From the NCBI GenBank assembly GCA_963826795.1, contig CAWGYT010000024.1, positions 1-64,000 on the forward strand: DNA of 64,000 nucleotides. Reading direction: 5' to 3'. This document shows positions 28,058 to 40,793 of the stretch, one piece after another (position 1 is the first letter of the stretch; every line of letters begins with the position of its first letter). Origin of the DNA: CAWGYT01 sp963826795 (lineage in GTDB: Bacteria > Planctomycetota > Planctomycetia > Pirellulales > Pirellulaceae). Below the pieces are notes generated by a model. That model was given only the letters and a program-made list of their open reading frames with translations, was not told the origin of the DNA and made no database searches. A program made the position numbers and the translations under genes.

Positions 28058-29931
28058 GTGACGAAGAATCTGCAACGAGCGCTGCTGCTACTGGTGCTGC
28101 ATGGGTTGCTGGCAAGTCCGGTCGTTGCCCAGTCTCGCTTGGGTGCTGGTCCTTGGGGAGCGACTCGACCCGCTCATTGGGCGGAACGCACAGGGGAAAC
28201 GCCGCTGTCTCGCGGCGACGTGCCGCGGCAGCCGGGTGGATCGCGGTCGTTGTCAGCCGTGGGTTCCGCACTTCGTCCCGACCGCGCCGAAGCGGGATCC
28301 TCCGGCGTGCGTCCCGCTGTGAGTTGGCAAGTGGGAGGCCGCAACCCGATTGACTTGGTTGGGCTTCAATGGCTGGATCCCAGTCCCGGTTACGTGCGAG
28401 TGGCCCAGTTGCCGCAGCCGGGTGACGATTGCCCTCCACCGCCGGAATTCGGCGCCATGATTTCGTCGGGCAATGGCGAGCCCGATTGTCCGCCAGGTTA
28501 CGAGAACGGTCCCTACGGAGCCGGTCCCGACTGTCCGCCACCTGCGCCGCCGTATGGATTCGTGCCGATGCCTCCTCCGCAGGCGCCTCGTGTCCCCGCG
28601 CCCGCTCCACCGCCAGACAAGTACGCGGCACAGCGAAATCAGCCGCTTTTGCCCCCCAATATGATCGGGGGAATCATGGGAACGCGGCCCGACATCCTGA
28701 CGGCCACGTTCAACTACGCCTTTCACGTGCAGGGCACGATCATCTCCGGCGCACGGGCAGTGCGCAAGCCGTTCTGGCTTACGAACAGAACGGCGGTTTT
28801 CCGAATGACTTCACCTCGGTTCCGGGAACCGGACGCGACGTCACGATGGACGGATTCGCCGACACGTTTGATATGACCGAGCCGCTGCCTCCGAACGAGG
28901 TCCCCACGTCGCCCGGGCCAGGCTTCGCTTACGACGGAGGCACGGTCGTCTACACGAATTCAAACACCCTGACGACGGCGCAAAATGGCCAGTTCCAGAA
29001 CGGCCAATTGTGGTACGCTCAGTATTCGTTTTCCAGGTCGGTCAACATCCCGGCGGGCGGAGCCCTGTCGGTTCGCCGGATGCACGTGGCCGAGAACAAC
29101 AGTCCTTTGCCTCGAGACCGTGGCTTTTTCGACTATCGCTACTTCAATAAACCGCTAGGGGTCACCAATGAGCTGCAGTGGTATACGTTCGGAATGGAAA
29201 AGACTTTCAATCGCAGTCGCGGTTCGATCGACATCCGGCTTCCGTTCGCCTATACCGTTTCCGGCGAGCAGTTCGTCGACGATCCCGGGATGCGGAGTCT
29301 TGAATTAGGCAATGTGACGCTGAATCTAAAGCACGTTCTGTGGGGGACGGATCGCTACATTTTGTCGGGCGGAACGGGCGTCTCGATTCCAACGGGAGAC
29401 GAGACGAGGATCTTCCTGTCCGACGGCACACAGATTCTGACGATCGACAACGATTCGGTGTTTCTCCAGCCGTTCCTGGCGGGGATGTGGTTGCCGAACG
29501 AAGCGTTCTTCATGCAGTCGTTTGTCCAAGTTGACTGCGATCTCTCGGGCAATGACGTGAGCGGCAATCTCCAGGGCGGGAGATTGCCAACAATTGGAAA
29601 CTTGCGCAGTGCGTATCTGCTCATTGCCGATCTTGGGGCAGGCTATTGGGTCTACAGCAATCCGTCTCAGAACGTCTGGTTCCAGGCTCTGTCGCTGGTG
29701 GGCGAACTCAACTACGAAACCACGCTGCAGGACACGGACGTCGTGTCCGGCAACGGCCTTACCGTGACCGAGTATGCTCAGCAGTACAGAGCGTTCAATG
29801 CCACGGTCGCGACCCATGCCTACCTGGGCAACCGATTAGCGCTGTCGGGGGGACTTTCCTTTCCTTTGTCGCAAGGCAAGAACAAGGAATTCGACTACAG
29901 CGCCATCTTCATGGCCAACTGGCTGTTCTGA
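28058..29931 (+). CDS. Predicted outer-membrane beta-barrel protein with Pro-rich linker, one frameshift near 28755
   Basis: The GTG start at 28058 is preceded by AAGGAG and followed by a signal peptide (TKNLQRALLLLVLHGLLASP, cleavage near VVAQS). Residues about 120-200 are very Pro-rich (PDCPPPAPPYGFVPMPPPQA). The first frame goes astray after GTIISGA; the neighbouring frame continues GSAQAVLAYEQNGGFPNDFT to a stop at 29931. The C-terminal 350 residues look like a transmembrane beta-barrel: repeated strand pairs such as GSIDIRLPFAYTVSGEQFVD, aromatic girdles and a terminal Phe (IFMANWLF). About 624 residues when repaired. No named family is recognised; a porin or autotransporter-like surface protein is plausible. 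Confidence 0.7.
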
Positions 29932-30140
29932 TCGGCCGCAATCGGCCACGCCACGCAGGCTCAAGCGGCCCTTCAGGGTCGCTGCCTATCTTGTCTAATC
30001 CGCACCGTTGACATGGTTTGTCTGCCCGTTAGGCTATAGACGCCCCGGGTATCCGCCACCGACCGATTCGCCGGGGCACGCCATGTTTGCCGGCTGTTGA
30101 CGATTTCTGCCTTGAGTTCGGCGTGTGGAAGGATAGGGTG

Positions 30141-33100
30141 ATGGAGCGTTCCCGCAGGGAGCGGCGCAGAGCGCGCTGGTCCTTCAAACGTCGCGCCGGG
30201 ACGGCCCGGTCGAGGCGGCTTGCCTTGGAAAGCCTGGAGGCGAGGCATCTGCTGGCCAACTTCGTCGTGACCAGCGTTGCGGCCGAGGGAGAGGGATCGT
30301 TAGTCGCGGCGATCGAGAGCGCCAATCAGGCGGCTGGCAGCGACTCGATCTCGTTCGATCTCCCCGACGGCGAATCTCTTGCGATCGTGGTGACGACCTT
30401 GCCGGCCATTACGGACACGGTCGTGATCGACGGCACGACGCAGCCCGGATACATCGACGCCCCGCTGATTACGATTCGGGGTATCGAATCCAGTGCCAAC
30501 GGCGGGTCCAGCGGATTTCGGCTGCAGGCGAGCAACAGTGTGATCCGCGGCCTGGCGCTGAATCGCTTTTCGTCCGGCACCGATCACGATGGCAGCGCGA
30601 TTACGATCGCCGGAAGCAACAATCGAGTCGAAGCCAATTACCTGGGCGTGAACGCAAATGGCAACGCCGCCGCAGGCAACGCGATCGGCGTTCAGATCCA
30701 AAGCGGATCCGGGAATTCGATCGGCGGATCGGCGGCCGACCAAGGGAACCTGATCTCCGGCAACTCGACCGGCATTGTGGTTCGATCGGGCAACAACAGG
30801 ATCGAGGGCAATCGAATCGGCACGAACGCCGCGGGCGAGGTCGCGGTTCCGAATAACGTAGGCATCGAACTCCGGCTCGGGGAAGGTAACACCGTCGGAG
30901 GCGACTCGATCGGCCAGCGGAATCTGATTGCGGGCAATTCGACCGGCGTGACGGTTCGTACCAACAACAACGTGATCCAGGGCAACTATGTCGGGATGGA
31001 TGCCGGCGGAAGCCAGCCGCTGCCCAATGCGACGGGGATCCGCATCGAGGGCGTGTCGGGAAACCTGATCGGTGGAACGACGGCCGGGCAGCAGAACGTC
31101 ATCTCAGGTAATCAAGTCGGGATCTCACTCGCGGGCTCGAACAATCAAGTCCAGGGCAACTTGATTGGAACCGACCCCATCGGGATCGCGGCGATTCCCA
31201 ACAACGTGGGCATCGAGCTCGATGGCGACGGGAATACGGTCGGAGGCACTTCGGTCGAGCAGCGCAACATCGTGGCGGGCAACGGAACGGGAATTGCCAT
31301 CACGGGCAACAGCAATCGGCTGGAAGGGAACTATCTGGGAACCGACATCAACGGCAGCTTTGCCCTGGGCAATGGGACCGCGATTCAGGTCAACGAAGGC
31401 GAGAACAACCTCATCGGTGGAACGGCCGAGGGCCAGGGAAACGTGATTTCGGGCAACCAGACCGGCGTGGTTCTGGTCTCGGCCCGAGGCAGCTTGATTC
31501 AAGGGAACCGAATCGGCACAACGGCGGACGGAGCCCAACCGCTGGGAAATACCGACACGGGGATCTCGATCTTGGGGACCGGAGCTCAAAACATTCGCGT
31601 GGGTGGCTCTCAAACGGGCGCTGGAAACGTGATTTCGGCAAGTGGCGGGTTCGGGATTTTGGTTAATAGTGATCGCAACTTCGTCGAGGGCAACGTCGTG
31701 GGGCGATCCGCTGACCAGCCCCAGGAATTCGGAAACGGCTCGGGCGGCATCCTGGTGCTCGGCTCGAATAACCAGATCGGCAGCTCGGAGGCAGGCGGCG
31801 GCAACGTGGTGTCCGGCAATGCCCTGGGGATCAATCTCAATGGGGCCCGCGCCACGGGGAACTTCGTTCAGTCAAACTGGATTGGGACGGACGCGAACGG
31901 ATCGTCGCTTGGGAATCTGAGCGACGGAATTCAGCTTGCCGCACCCGGGAATATCGTCGGTGGCTCGTTGCCGGGGCAAGGCAACATCATCGGCAACAAT
32001 CGTCGCCACGGCATTTTTATCTCGGGGACGCTCGCCACCCAGAACTCGATCCTGGGCAATCTGATTGGCGTCGATCAGACGGATGCGAACCCGCTGCCGA
32101 ACCAGGGGAATGGCGTCCATGTCGAAAACACGGGAGTAGCCAGCGGCAATCGAGTCGGTGGCAACAACGTGGAAGAAGGAAACCGCATCCAGTTCAACGG
32201 CGGCGCCGGCGTTGCCGTGGTTGAGCCTGGCGATGGTACGCGCCGCACGACCGGCACTCAGATTCGATTCAATTCGATCTCCCGCAACATCGGCATCGGG
32301 ATTGATCTGGGACCCGATGGCTTTCCTGACGGCATCACGCCGAATGACCCCGGTGATCTTGATACGGGGCCGAACGAATTGCAGAACTTTCCCCTGCTGG
32401 AGGGATTTCGCCCGGGCCCGACGACGCGGCTCATCGGCTCGCTGGACAGCCAGCCGGGAATGATGTATCGCATCGACTTCTACGTAAATCCCGCGGCGGA
32501 CGAGGCGGGAGAAGTCGAGGGCGAACGATTCCTGGGATCGATCGTGATCGGTCCGGATAACCTGACGTTTGACATCGAACTTGACGCCGCGACGCAGGTG
32601 ACGGATCTGATCAGCGCCGCCGCGACGTCCATCTCGGACGATGGTTTCATTCAGGGGACTTCGGAATTCTCCCCGCTGGCCACGGTCAGCGGCACCAAGT
32701 TCAACGACTTGCGCGCCGACGGGCCAACGGCCGACGATCCGCCGTTTGCGGACTACGAGATTCAGTTGTACTTTGACGACGGTGACGGCGTTCTGGATAC
32801 GACGCTTGATACGCTGCTCGCCACCGCCGTCACGGACGAACAGGGGCAGTACGCGTTTCGCGGCGTGGGGCCGGGGCGGCACTTTGTCGTCGAAGGCGCC
32901 GACGAGCGAGTTCGCGCAGACGGCCGGCGGCGATGACTTCCCCAGCGTTCCCTACTATACGGTCGACGCGACGAGCCATGCGACGATCTCCGGCCTGGAC
33001 TTCAGCAACTATCGCTTGCCGCGGCTGTCGGGCAAGAAAGTGATCGACATCGATTACAACGGGGTCTCGGAGAATGATGTGCCACTGCCCGGTTGGTCCA

Positions 33101-36100
33101 TCCAACTGTTTCGAGACGATGGCGACGGTCAGTTCGAACCCGATCAGGACGAACTCGTCGATACCCAGGTGACTGGCGAGGACGGCCGGTACCAGTTCGA
33201 GCGGTTTCCGCCGGGCGACTATTTCGTGGTGGAACTGTTGCAGGGCGACTACGAACAGACGGGCGGTGGCGACGACTTTCCCCAGGTTCCCTACTATCGT
33301 CGCTCGGTGATCAGCGGCACCGTGTTTGATGATCTGGATTTCGCCAACTTCGATTTTCCAGACTTTCGCGGCACGAAGTATGTCGACTTGACCGGCGATG
33401 GGATTACCCCCGATGACGACGATCGCCATCCGGGTCAGCGCATTGAACTTTTTCTGGATGATGGCGATGGTGAGTTCAATCGTGATTTGGACGAGCTCGT
33501 CAGATTCACCCTGACCAACCTGCAGGGAGACTACGCGTTCATCCGGATTCCCCCTGGGCTTTACTTCGTCGCGGAATTGATCGCCGAGAACTATGTTCAA
33601 ACGGATGGGGGGGACAACTTTCCCGATCAGCCCTTTTATGCGATTCAAGTGGAGAATGGCGTCGATCGGAACGACTTGGATTTTTCGAATGCGAAGGTCG
33701 CCAGCATCGCCGGATCGGTCTTTTTCGATCGTTCCGGGGATGGGCTGACCATTGACGATCCTCCCTCCGGGGATTGGAACGTTCAGCTTTATCGCGACGC
33801 CGACGGCAACGGCCTTTTCGATCAGAACCTGGACCGCCTGATCGCCGAGCAACGGACCGACGAGAACGGCGAGTATAAATTCGAACGACTCACGCCCGGA
33901 CCTTACTTCGTGGTCGATGACGCTCCCGAGCAATATCGGCAAACGGCGGGAGGTGACAGCTTCCCGTTTCGCCAGTATTACGTCGTCAATCTTCGCAGTG
34001 GCGAGAACATCGAAGGCAAAACGTTTGCGAATGGTTTGTTCTTTACGGCGGGAATCGTGTCACGTTATTTGGCGACGGGCGACTTCGACCGCGATGGGGA
34101 TCCCGATGTGGTCGTCGTCAATGAATTGGCGAATCCAACGCAGCCGTCGGGCAACGTCGTTGTCTTACTGAATGATGGTGCCGCAAACTTGACGACAATG
34201 CGGCAGTTCAACGTCAATGGCAGGCCGGCCTCGGTCGTGGCCGGAGATCTGGATTCCGATGGGGACGCGGACCTGGCGGTAACACTGGTCGGGAATGGCA
34301 CGACCGCGAACAATGCAGGTAACCAGGTGCTGATCGTCTTTAGTAACGGCGACGGGACCTTCTGGCCGGGCGAGACGATCACTTCCGTTGGCAATGGACC
34401 GATCGATCTTGTTGCTGCCGACCTGGATGGCGACAACGACCTGGACTTGGCCGTTGCCAACTTTCGTTCCAATTCGGTGACGCTGCTGATCAACCAAGGC
34501 CGGGGTACGTTTAGAAACGGGGGCAGTGTCGGTGTCGGTCGGCAGCCCATTTCGGTCGTCGCCCACCATCTGAACAATGACGGCTACCTGGATCTGGTGG
34601 TCGCCAACCACGGATCGAATACTCTCTCGCTGTTGACCAACGATGGTCGCGGAAACTTTCGAGTCAGCGGGACCGTGCCCACCACACCCGGCCCGAACGA
34701 TTTGGCGGTTGCGGACTGGGATGCGGACGGTGTGACGGATGTCGCCGTGGCGGGATTTACGTTTGACCAAGTCGAGATCCACTACGGTTTGCGCGTCAAC
34801 GCGTCGGGCGGCCAGAGTAGCCGCCGAGCGTATTCCGTGAGCTCGCCGATCCAAGCCACTCATCCCCAGTCGATTGCGCCGGTTGATTTCGACGGTGACG
34901 GCGACTTGGATCTGGCGGTGGCCGCGTCGGAGGTCAGCGTGGTCGCGATCTTGGAAAATCGCGGCGGGCGATTCTTCTCGCAGGGGGCCGTCTTGCCGAC
35001 GGCAGGCGGACCTGAATCCATTGCCGCCGCCGACCTCAACGGCGATCTTGGCCCCGATCTGGTCAGTACCACACTCTATCGCTTCTCGAGTTCGTCGGAG
35101 TCGCCGGGCCGCTCGTTGGGCGGCGTGAACGTGACGACCAATCGCAACGTCAACGTCGGCGTTTCAATTACCAATCGGCGTAGCGTCGTCGTACCGGGCG
35201 AGCGAGTCTCGTATGAGGTTCGCGTGGAGAACCTGGGACTGACTCGCGTGGATGACCTGCGCGTGCAGAGCTTGTTTCCCGCCGAACTGCAGGACGTGGA
35301 ATACACCAGCAGCATGACCGGTGCGGGCTCCGGAAACAGCCCCGCCGGCCAGGATGCAATCGACGATCAGCAGGTGGTCCTCTCGTCGAAATCCGTGATC
35401 ACTTACCTGGTGTCGGGTACGATCGACCCGGCGGCCCGGGGTGAGTTCGAAGTCGACATGCTGGCGACCGTTTCCGATCGGTTCGTCGAGACGGACCCCA
35501 GCAATAATCGAGCGAGTGATGTCGATGACCTGCTGCCAGTCGTCGATCTGGCGATAACCACTGACGATGGCGGCGCCGATTCGGACGGGTCGGTGGTCAT
35601 TCCAGGCGAGAGCAGCGTGAGCTACACGGCCACCGTCTTCAACAATGGGCCGACGACCGCCACGGAAATCAACGTGGTCGGGGCCCTCGACCTGCCCCCG
35701 GGGACGAACCTGGCTTCGATCACGCTGAGCCAAGGAGAGTTCGATGGAACACGCAATCTCTGGCTGGTAGGCGAACTCGAGATTGGACAGTCCGCTACCT
35801 GGGTCGGGATCGTCAACGTGACGGCCGACGCCGCCAACGGTGACCTCATTCGGTTTTCCGCCAGCCTGGATACGGTGGCCGAGATCGATCCCAATCCGGA
35901 CAACAATTCGGATTCGGTCGAGACCCGGATCGGACCGCCAGCCGAAGTTGACCCGGAAGAACCTGCTTCGACTCCGTTGCCTGCGACCCGTCGCGAGACG
36001 CCGTTACCCAGTGTCCCGGCCACGTTGGTCGACGTTACCGAAGTTCAGCGCGTGGGCGATTTCGATGGCGACGGCACGCCGGAAACCTTGCTGCACCGCG

Positions 36101-36735
36101 GCGATCGCTGGGTCGAAGTGATGGCACAGAACACCACGGTTGTGTGGGGTAATTGGTCCGGCTCTGCGAAGTGGCAAGATCTGCTCGTCGGCGACGTCAA
36201 CGGCGACGGACGAGATGACATCCTTGGACGGACCGATGCCGGTAAGTGGTGGGTCGGCATCTCCGACGGGGCCGGGTTCCGAAATGAGCGTTGGGGAACG
36301 TGGTCGACGCTGGTCACCTGGCGCGATGTGATGGTGGCCGACGTCTCGGGTGATGGACGGGCCGATGTGATCGGTAGGACGGACGCCGGAGCCTGGTGGA
36401 TCGCTCGGTCGGACGGGCATGCCTTGATCAACGAGCGATGGGGGCAGTGGTCGACTGAGACCGTATGGTCGCGAGTCATCCTACGCGATGTGACGAACGA
36501 CGGCCGAGCGGACATTGTCGGCCGGACCGCGACGGGAAGTTGGTGGGCCGCCGTCTCGACCGGAACGTCGTTGGTCAACGTGCGGCTGCCGTCGGCCGCG
36601 CAGATCGAATCGATCTTTGCCGAGTCCGACCCGCGGGACGCCAAGTCCGAGGGGCGCGGCGAGCAGGACGACTCGCCCTGGATCGATCAGATTGCCAACG
36701 ACCTGGCGAACTCAGGCCTGCACGTTCCAAGATGA
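30141..36735 (+). CDS. Giant LEPR-XLL-type extracellular protein: beta-helix, SdrD-B, FG-GAP and DUF11 domains, one frameshift near 32895
   Basis: About 2,197 residues after removing one extra G near 32895, which joins HFVVE to APTSEFAQTAGGDDFP. N-terminus: Arg-rich start followed by LESLEARHLLA (29-39), the planctomycete LEPR-XLL surface motif. Residues about 45-760 are a right-handed beta-helix of GNxIGG/GNLISGN/GNxIGT rungs. About 845-1290 hold four SdrD-B-like repeats (GWSIQLFRDDGDGQFEPDQD). About 1305-1650 are FG-GAP/VCBS repeats with Ca-binding DxDxDGDxDL (DFDRDGDPDVVVVN). About 1670-1925 are two DUF11/CARDB-like domains. About 1965-2150 is a second FG-GAP set (DVNGDGRDDILGRTDAGKWW). 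It is probably a secreted adhesin or surface-layer component. Confidence 0.85.
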
Positions 36736-36738
36736 CAC

Positions 36739-37892
36739 CTAGCGACTGCGTCCGCTCGACGCGTTTTCTGCAAACGTCGCGGATGCTGGACTCTCGTAGG
36801 CGCTGAACGTCGCCCAAACCGGAAAATGATCGGACAACTTGAGGGCCTGCTCCACCGTCAAACCGTACTCTTGAGCGACGTTGAACACTCCGCCGCGCCC
36901 GTAAACTCGGTCGTGGTCCGGCCGTCCATGATGATGTTGTCATAGGTCTTCGTCCCGCGCGTGTTCGTGGGGACACCCGAGATCACATAGCGGATGCCCG
37001 GAATGCGAGCGAGATTTCCCAGCTGTGATTCGCTGGCATTCAAATCCCCCAGCAGAATCAGGTCATCCTCTCCCCAGCCCTGTCGCTGAACGGATTGAAA
37101 CGCGACGGCCAGGGCGTCGACTTCCGTGGGCACTTCGTCAGGATCCGTGTGCGTGTCCATCAGCCAGAATGTGAAGCCGGCGGCGGGATCAGCGGTCCTC
37201 ACGCGAAAACGAGTTAGCAGCGGAGGCCGGTGCAGTTGGTCCGTCGGGTCCTGGATTGTGAGCACCGAACGGGGATCGTGTTCGATTCGGTCGGAATTGT
37301 AAATGAACGCGTACTGTTCTTTGCTGTTCGTTCGCCCCAGACGGGGCCCGACCACCGATTGGTAGCGTCTGCCATCCGAGTTGATCATCTGCACGAATTT
37401 CGGAATCAGCTGTTCGTCTTGGCTGCGGACTTCCTGGATCGCGACGAGATCAAAGCGACGCACAATGGCGACCAGATATTGCATCGTGTTCAGGTCGGCC
37501 AATTTCGATGAACCGAACACTTGGATGTTGTAAGACGCGATCGCGATCTGGTCACTGGGCGACGCTAAACCACGTTGCATCGAGACGTTGGTCGCCACGG
37601 TCCTCGGTTGTCCCGCGACTTCGACTCGAGCGAGTTCGCGGGTCGCGGCCGAGATGCTACTTGTGTCCAGCGAGTTGGCCATCTGCCGCAGGTCGTGAAC
37701 CGGTTCGCCTAATTCGCCCTTCGAATCAGCTCCCTGAACCAGCGTGCGGACCAGCTTGCCCAACACGGGTGTCTCGGGATAAGCCCACCCCCCAACGCCC
37801 GCACCCATGACCAGCGAAAACAGAAAACTAGCCAAGCCTGCTGCGTGTCCCAGCAGGGAGCGTTTCTTCTTTTTCGTTCTTTTGTGAGTCAC
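36739..37892 (-). CDS. Endonuclease/exonuclease/phosphatase (EEP) family protein, one frameshift near 36895
   Basis: N-terminal signal anchor (VTHKRTKKKKRSLLGHAAGL then ASFLFSLVMGAGVGGWAYP) followed at about residue 110 by an EEP domain: IAIASYNIQVFG, FDLVAIQEVRSQDEQLI (catalytic Glu), FTFWLMDTHTDPDEVPTEVD, DDLILLGDLNASES. The first frame breaks after TTEFTG; restoring one base near 36895 adds the expected end RGGVFNVAQEYG...LSDHFPVWATF, which holds the catalytic SDHxP motif, and moves the stop to 36739. The GTG at 37892 is preferred because the frame upstream looks non-coding. Related to DNase I-like exported nucleases and phosphatases; the substrate is not known. It is convergent with the giant LEPR-type gene, three bases away. 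Confidence 0.82.
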
Positions 37893-38128
37893 CAGCTTGA
37901 GTCTTTCCGCAGTTCCGATTCGTCGAGGACCGATTGCGGGCGGAGCGGCGATCGGCCAAGATCGTCCTGTTCCGGCGCGCGACACACGGATAGATCGGAC
38001 GGAAGATGGGCGCGGCTGTGAAGAATTCCGGGTCGTGCCGAAAGTTCAGTCGACTTTCGATGACATGACAGCGGCGCCTGCGGAGCTTTGGTGAAGTGGG
38101 CAGCCGGATTTATTTAGGAGTTAGCCAG

Positions 38129-38611
38129 ATGGATGCGAAGGACCTTCTGCCGAAATTGAAGTGTGGCGAGCTACGCGATCAGGTGGCAGCAGCGCAAACG
38201 CTTGCCGGAATGGGGGAAGATGCCCAGGCGGCGGTTGTGGCGCTGGTCGAATCTTGCCGGTCGGACCAGGACGAATTGACGCAATGGTGCGTGGCCGCGC
38301 TCGAACAGTCCGGTCCGCCCGCGCCCGACGAGGTCACGCGACTGGCTGAGTTGGCAGGCGACGAGCATGCTTTGGTGGGTTATTGGGCATGCACGCTGCT
38401 CGGACGACTTGGTGACGAGGCGGTGAGTGCGACTGCTGCCTTGGCGCTTACGCTGGATGGTTCGACCCATGCGGAAGTGCGGCAGCGCGCGGCCTGGGCA
38501 CTGGGCAAGATTGGCGCGAACGACGAAGCGGCACGTCGTGCTCTGACCCGCGCGGCGGAAAGTTCTGATCCGCGTCTGGCGCGACTCGCCAGTGAGGCGC
38601 TCAAGAAGTAA
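38129..38611 (+). CDS. HEAT-repeat protein
   Basis: 160 residues from the ATG at 38129, with AGGAG eight bases before it; the frame extends upstream to 38096 without support. It is made of tandem HEAT/PBS-lyase-like helical pairs: LRDQVAAAQTLAGMGEDAQA, HALVGYWACTLLGRLGDEAV, EVRQRAAWALGKIGANDEAA, DPRLARLASEALKK. Such proteins act as scaffolds; there is no catalytic motif and no signal peptide, so it is likely cytoplasmic. It stands alone between a divergent EEP gene and a convergent PEP-CTERM gene. The interaction partner is unknown. Confidence 0.82.
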   Translation: MDAKDLLPKLKCGELRDQVAAAQTLAGMGEDAQAAVVALVESCRSDQDELTQWCVAALEQSGPPAPDEVTRLAELAGDEHALVGYWACTLLGRLGDEAVSATAALALTLDGSTHAEVRQRAAWALGKIGANDEAARRALTRAAESSDPRLARLASEALKK

Positions 38612-38698
38612 TCGAAATCAACTCGCTGTCGTAACGCGTCGAGGGAGCCATCCGCCGGTCAACGCAGGTCCGGTCGGATGGCTGCCTTGCGACAGGAT

Positions 38699-40187
38699 TC
38701 AGGCCGCGGAATTTCGACGGCGACCGAAGCCGATCAGACCGACGAGGCTGAGGACGGCCAACGTCACACTGCTTGGCTCGGGAACCACTTCCAGCGTCAG
38801 GCCATTCAGAATGGGATTGTTGTCCGGGGCCAATGGGTTGGAACCGCCCAAGGCGATGCTCAACACACCGTCTTCCGGAGTGACACTCAGACTGTAAACG
38901 ACGCCCGCCGCCGTATTGGCGATCCCGCCCTGCGCGACCTGGATGTTGAAATTGTCAACGACCAGTTCGCCGTCGACCGAGATGTCGAAGCCGCGGTCAC
39001 AGCAGTTTTCGGCAAATAGCAACTGCAGCTTGTACGGTTGTCCGGCGATCACGTCCAGATCGACGGTCAATCCCGGAGGGGTGTTCCAGCGGATCGACTG
39101 CATCACCTGTTCGATGGACTGGTCGTTGGCCGAATCACCATACTCGGGGGCGTGCCAAGTCGCGATTTGATTCGAGGGCAGCGGGTTGATCGAGGCGTCG
39201 GGTGTTCCGCCCTCATTGCTGCCGTCGGTAAATGTCGCGGTGCCGGCGACCCCGCCGCCCGGCCCACCGACGTTGATCGCGTAGGCAAAGGTGCCCGTCA
39301 AATCCAGGCCCTCGCCGGGATCGCCGCCCGTGAACGTCCCAATGCTGCCGGCCAGCACCGTGTTCGTCGGCGCCGGAGGCTCGAGGATCGTCGCGCTGTA
39401 CTTCGTGTAGAGAAAACTCCGCACATCATTCAATTCGGTTTCGTTCAGAACGCGATTGTAAATCACGACTTCCGAAATATCCGCATCACTGGCCTCGGCC
39501 GGGAACATGCCACCAGAACTCAAACCCAGCCGTCCTGGGCTGCCTGTCGGAGCCGGATTGACGGTGAAATCGAGCCCATTGACGAAGAGCGTACTGTCGC
39601 CCGCGGGTGTACCCGTCGTGTCGGCGATGTAGACGAAGTTGGGGTCCGCCGCCGGATTGCCACCGATAAAGCCGTCCGCGTACGACGAGACACTGGCGCC
39701 CCATAAGCCATGCAGCCAGTTCGCATCCTCGTCCCTGCAGCGTTCGGCCGCGGACATCGCCCCAATACTGATTCACGATGAAGGCGGTATACGGACGCGA
39801 TAGACTGAGGCCGTCGTCAATCACCATTCCCTGCCCGGCGAGGCCGTCGAAGTGAGCCGCAGGATTGCCATTCATGGCGGCTGCCTCAAACGTGGGCCTC
39901 AGCAAGTCGTCGGGCTGGGTCGCGTTGTACCCGTTGCCGCTCTTGTCCGACCATCCGCCCAGCGGATCGCCTGCCAGGGCCGGCACGGTAAGAGCCGCGT
40001 CTTGAAACCGAGTTGCGGGATCCGACGCGTCCAGCCACAGCAGCAGCCCGTCGGTGACCGGCACGGCGCGGGCGGTTGTGCCGGCGAACAGGACACACAA
40101 GATCGTCAGCAGGCCGGCGGACTTCAAACCGACGAAGCACGGCCAAGGGTGTTTCAGCATAAGCATCATGGATGGTTCGTCTTTCAT
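38699..40187 (-). CDS. LamG/malectin-like PEP-CTERM protein, one frameshift near 39726
   Basis: Exported protein with a signal peptide (LKSAGLLTILCVLFAGTTARA), a LamG/concanavalin-like domain (DGLLLWLDASDPATRFQDAA ... SEVVIYNRVLNETELNDVRS), a malectin-like domain (YKLQLLFAENCCDRGFDISV, about 380-450) and a C-terminal PEP-CTERM sorting signal (VPEPSSVTLAVLSLVGLIGF then GRRRNSAA). The frames join at GRTLQGR|DANWLHGLWG after dropping one G near 39726, giving about 495 residues. It is presumed to be processed by an exosortase, not found in this window. The carbohydrate-binding folds suggest polysaccharide attachment at the surface. The start at 40187 (MKDEPSMM) is chosen over the upstream ATG at 40241. 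Confidence 0.82.
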
Positions 40188-40793
40188 TTGCACACCTTCG
40201 CACACAGTTTGACAGGGCCCGTAGACGTTCGTGGGGCACATTCGTGGTAACGTGGGCTCGAGAACGGCGCAAGACGCCCAGGGTGTTCGACCGTCGCCAA
40301 GGAATAGAAGCCTTCGCGTCTCCCGACCGGCTTCGAGTACCTTACGTCTTCACGACGCAGTCACTCGGAACGATCCGACCGCACACAGATGGAACGTGGA
40401 TGACTTCGCGCGGCGAGGTCACTTCGCGCCGTTCACTAGCGGTCTCCTTCGGAATCTCGATTAACTGGGTCGGTGTTGCACGTGAGGAGTCGCCGGCCGA
40501 CACGCGAAATCGATCGGCCGGCCGCCGCTCACAACTCAAGACCCAAGCGAGCTTAATGAATTAGCAACCCTGCGTGACGCACAAAGATCCTTCCCAGCTT
40601 TCCCCAATTGACGGAGGTGAACATAAGGGCATTCCGCTCCTGCGTCAAACAAATTTCGACAGGACGGGACAAAAAACCGAAGTTGCGCCCATGCGAAGCC
40701 GATTTGCGTCAAGCGAGTTTAACAATCCCGCCCCGCGTTTCGCTGAGAGACGCGAACACGGGAGGGCGAGGCTCGACCTGTTTCGGGTCAAGG
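40188..40793. other. Intergenic region, no supported gene
   Basis: About 535 bases between the start of the PEP-CTERM gene at 40187 and the end of the UspA gene at 40794, including the upstream region of the former. The open frames here have no recognisable sequence and no ribosome-binding site. I see no repeat, tRNA or clear terminator. Confidence 0.5.
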